DNA of 6,604 bases from the NCBI GenBank assembly GCA_004554255.1, contig SFNC01000105.1:1-6604 (forward strand). Direction: 5' to 3'. Below the pieces are notes generated by a model, which saw only the letters and a program-made list of their open reading frames with translations, did no database searches and was not told where the DNA came from. The position numbers and the translations under genes are program-made. Below, in pieces: positions 5,009 to 6,604 of the stretch. Positions within the stretch are counted from its first letter, which is position 1, and every line of letters starts with the position of its first letter. This DNA is from Bacteroidales bacterium (GTDB taxonomy: Bacteria > Bacteroidota > Bacteroidia > Bacteroidales > Muribaculaceae).

Positions 5009-6604
5009 TAAGACAAATTGTTATTCCGGCAGTTTTAGCACTCTCATGGCTGTCTGCCGGTGCTTACTCTGTACACGGCACCGTCGCCACCCCCGACGGC
5101 AAGCCGGTTGCCGGCGTCCCGGTTACCGACGGAGACACTATTGTCCTGACCGATGCCAAAGGCGTTTACCACATGGACTCGCCCAAGCGACTCGGATATC
5201 TGTGGTACACCGTGCCGGCCGGGTATAAGCCCGTCACCGACGGCGTTTTCCCGCAGATTCACAGATACACACAGATGCCCGACTCGGTGGATGAGCAGCT
5301 GGACTTTACCGTGCTCCCCGCTCCGAACCAGACCCGATACAAGGTCGCATTCCTCGGTGATATGCACCTGGCTCGCATGCGAAAGGACCTGCAACAGTTC
5401 CGCGAGGTAATGGCCGACTTCTCGGCATGGAAGGACAGTTTTCCCGACACTCCGGTGTATGCCGTCACGCTCGGCGACATGACTTGGGACAAGCACTGGT
5501 ACAAACGCCGCCTGAAACTTGACGATTACGTAAAGGAAATGAACCGTAACGTAAACGGAATCACCATTTACCACACTATCGGCAACCACGACAACGACAT
5601 GCGCGGCACCGATAACCCCTCGGCAAAGACTCCTTTCCGCAAAATCGTGGCCCCCAACTTCTATTCCTTCAATATCGGCAAGGTGCACTATGTGATTCTG
5701 GATGACATAGACTGCTCGGAATATGACGGCTCTGTCAGCCGCAAATACTCTGTGAACCTTGTCCCCGAACAGCTGGAATGGCTGCGTCAGGACCTGAAGT
5801 TCGTGGACCCGGCCACACCGGTGGTCATCGCCTCGCATGCCCCCGTTTTTGCGGTGGACGGCCTTGACAAATTCCGCAAATCCATACGCAACACGGATGT
5901 TCTGCTTCACATTTTAGGCGACCGCAACGTTCACTTTGTAACCGGTCACACCCACAAAAACTATAATGTGATGCCCTCGCACTCCGTTACCGACGGACAT
6001 AACGTGCACGAGCACAACGTTGCCGCTGTATGCTCCGACTGGTGGTACTCCGGAATGCTGACACCGGGATGCCTCGTGGCGCCCGACGGCACACCCGCCG
6101 GCTTCTCGGTATGGGATGTAAACGGCACAGAACTTTCCGATGTATACCGCCCGTTCTTTGCCGGCGACCACCTGCAGTTCCGCGCGTACGACCTTAACAA
6201 TGTGTCCTTTACCGAGGCCGACATCCCGGAGGTCAAGGACAAGGAAGTGATGGAGTCTTTCCACCGCTTCTGCCAGGCATACCCCGCAAACCTGGACAAT
6301 CAGGTGCTGATAAACGTATGGAACTACAACCCGGAATGGACAATTTCCGTCACCACCGAAAAGGGCGAGAGTCTCCCCACACAGCATGTGCTGGCTTACG
6401 ACCCTCTGCACCTGGAGGCGGCTACCGTTAAACTGTACAACAAACCTATTAAGAAGGCTCCGTGGATAAAAACAGCCTTATATCCCCACTTCTTTAAGGT
6501 TCAATGCCCTGACGCGGACACCGACCTGACCATCACTGTCTCGGACAACCACGGCCACACATGGTCAAGCGTAATGCACCGCCCCCTGCCCTTTACCACA
6601 GACA
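5005..6604 (+). CDS. Exported calcineurin-like metallophosphoesterase, three-domain (3' end beyond window)
   Basis: The reading frame starts at ATG 5005, overlapping the GH13 stop in ATGA, and is still open at the window end after 533 codons. Residues 1-22 are a type I signal peptide (cleavage about AYS|VH). Residues 22-105 resemble the small beta-sandwich found N-terminal in Bacteroidetes phosphoesterases (MetallophosN-like; GTVATPDGKPVAGVPV). The catalytic domain (about 113-320) carries every metal-ligand motif: GDMH with D119 and H121, GDMTWD with D158, GNHD with N194, H195 and D196, H278 in SHAP, and GHTH with H315 and H317. From about 345 onward a C-terminal domain (MetallophosC-like) begins with a SDWWYSG segment and DGTPAGFSV. 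A two-metal phosphomonoesterase or phosphodiesterase acting in the periplasm is expected; its substrate is unknown for the family. The overlap with the glycosidase gene implies translational coupling and a linked role. From the usual size of such proteins only a short piece is probably missing. Confidence 0.92.
   Translation, partial: MIRQIVIPAVLALSWLSAGAYSVHGTVATPDGKPVAGVPVTDGDTIVLTDAKGVYHMDSPKRLGYLWYTVPAGYKPVTDGVFPQIHRYTQMPDSVDEQLDFTVLPAPNQTRYKVAFLGDMHLARMRKDLQQFREVMADFSAWKDSFPDTPVYAVTLGDMTWDKHWYKRRLKLDDYVKEMNRNVNGITIYHTIGNHDNDMRGTDNPSAKTPFRKIVAPNFYSFNIGKVHYVILDDIDCSEYDGSVSRKYSVNLVPEQLEWLRQDLKFVDPATPVVIASHAPVFAVDGLDKFRKSIRNTDVLLHILGDRNVHFVTGHTHKNYNVMPSHSVTDGHNVHEHNVAAVCSDWWYSGMLTPGCLVAPDGTPAGFSVWDVNGTELSDVYRPFFAGDHLQFRAYDLNNVSFTEADIPEVKDKEVMESFHRFCQAYPANLDNQVLINVWNYNPEWTISVTTEKGESLPTQHVLAYDPLHLEAATVKLYNKPIKKAPWIKTALYPHFFKVQCPDADTDLTITVSDNHGHTWSSVMHRPLPFTTD

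Noticed and set aside
5044..5910. Minus-strand open frame (288 codons) opposite the metallophosphoesterase gene
   Set aside because: Antisense to the complete phosphoesterase active-site motifs; low-complexity Val/His-rich composition and no domain recognised.

Overview
The window looks like a chromosomal fragment from a Gram-negative, gut-type Bacteroidales bacterium; a Muribaculaceae-like genome is a plausible guess. The basis is GC-rich coding sequence preceded by an AT-rich leader, no clear Shine-Dalgarno sites, secreted glycoside hydrolases typical of Bacteroidetes, and a three-part calcineurin-like phosphoesterase of a kind common in that phylum. The taxonomic placement is an inference from style, not a match to a named genome.

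Layout. Bases 1-156 hold no gene. They contain a nested inverted-repeat element (13-69), a short inverted repeat (111-120) and an AT-rich leader. Four genes then run on the + strand in one tight cluster: a cytoplasmic NagD-type HAD phosphatase (157-1020), an exported GH36 alpha-galactosidase (1027-3240), an exported GH13 alpha-glucosidase-like enzyme (3257-5008) and an exported calcineurin-like metallophosphoesterase (5005 to beyond the window end). The gaps are 6 bp, 16 bp and a 4-bp ATGA overlap. No terminator is visible between genes, so co-transcription is very likely. No credible minus-strand gene, tRNA, rRNA, CRISPR array or insertion sequence was seen.

How the genes may work together. 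The two glycosidases should remove alpha-galactose and alpha-glucose from oligosaccharides in the periplasm; both have a type I signal peptide and no lipobox. The third exported enzyme has a complete two-metal phosphoesterase active site and the first gene is a cytoplasmic phosphatase. An ordinary alpha-galactoside/alpha-glucoside catabolic operon with loosely linked phosphatases is the simplest reading. A more interesting one is that the substrate is an alpha-glycosylated, phosphate-containing glycan. No SusC/SusD pair, transporter or regulator lies in the window, so this cannot be settled here.

The most unusual nucleotide-level feature is a 44-nt near-perfect hairpin (1057-1100) inside the signal-peptide codons of the alpha-galactosidase gene, just downstream of the first gene junction.
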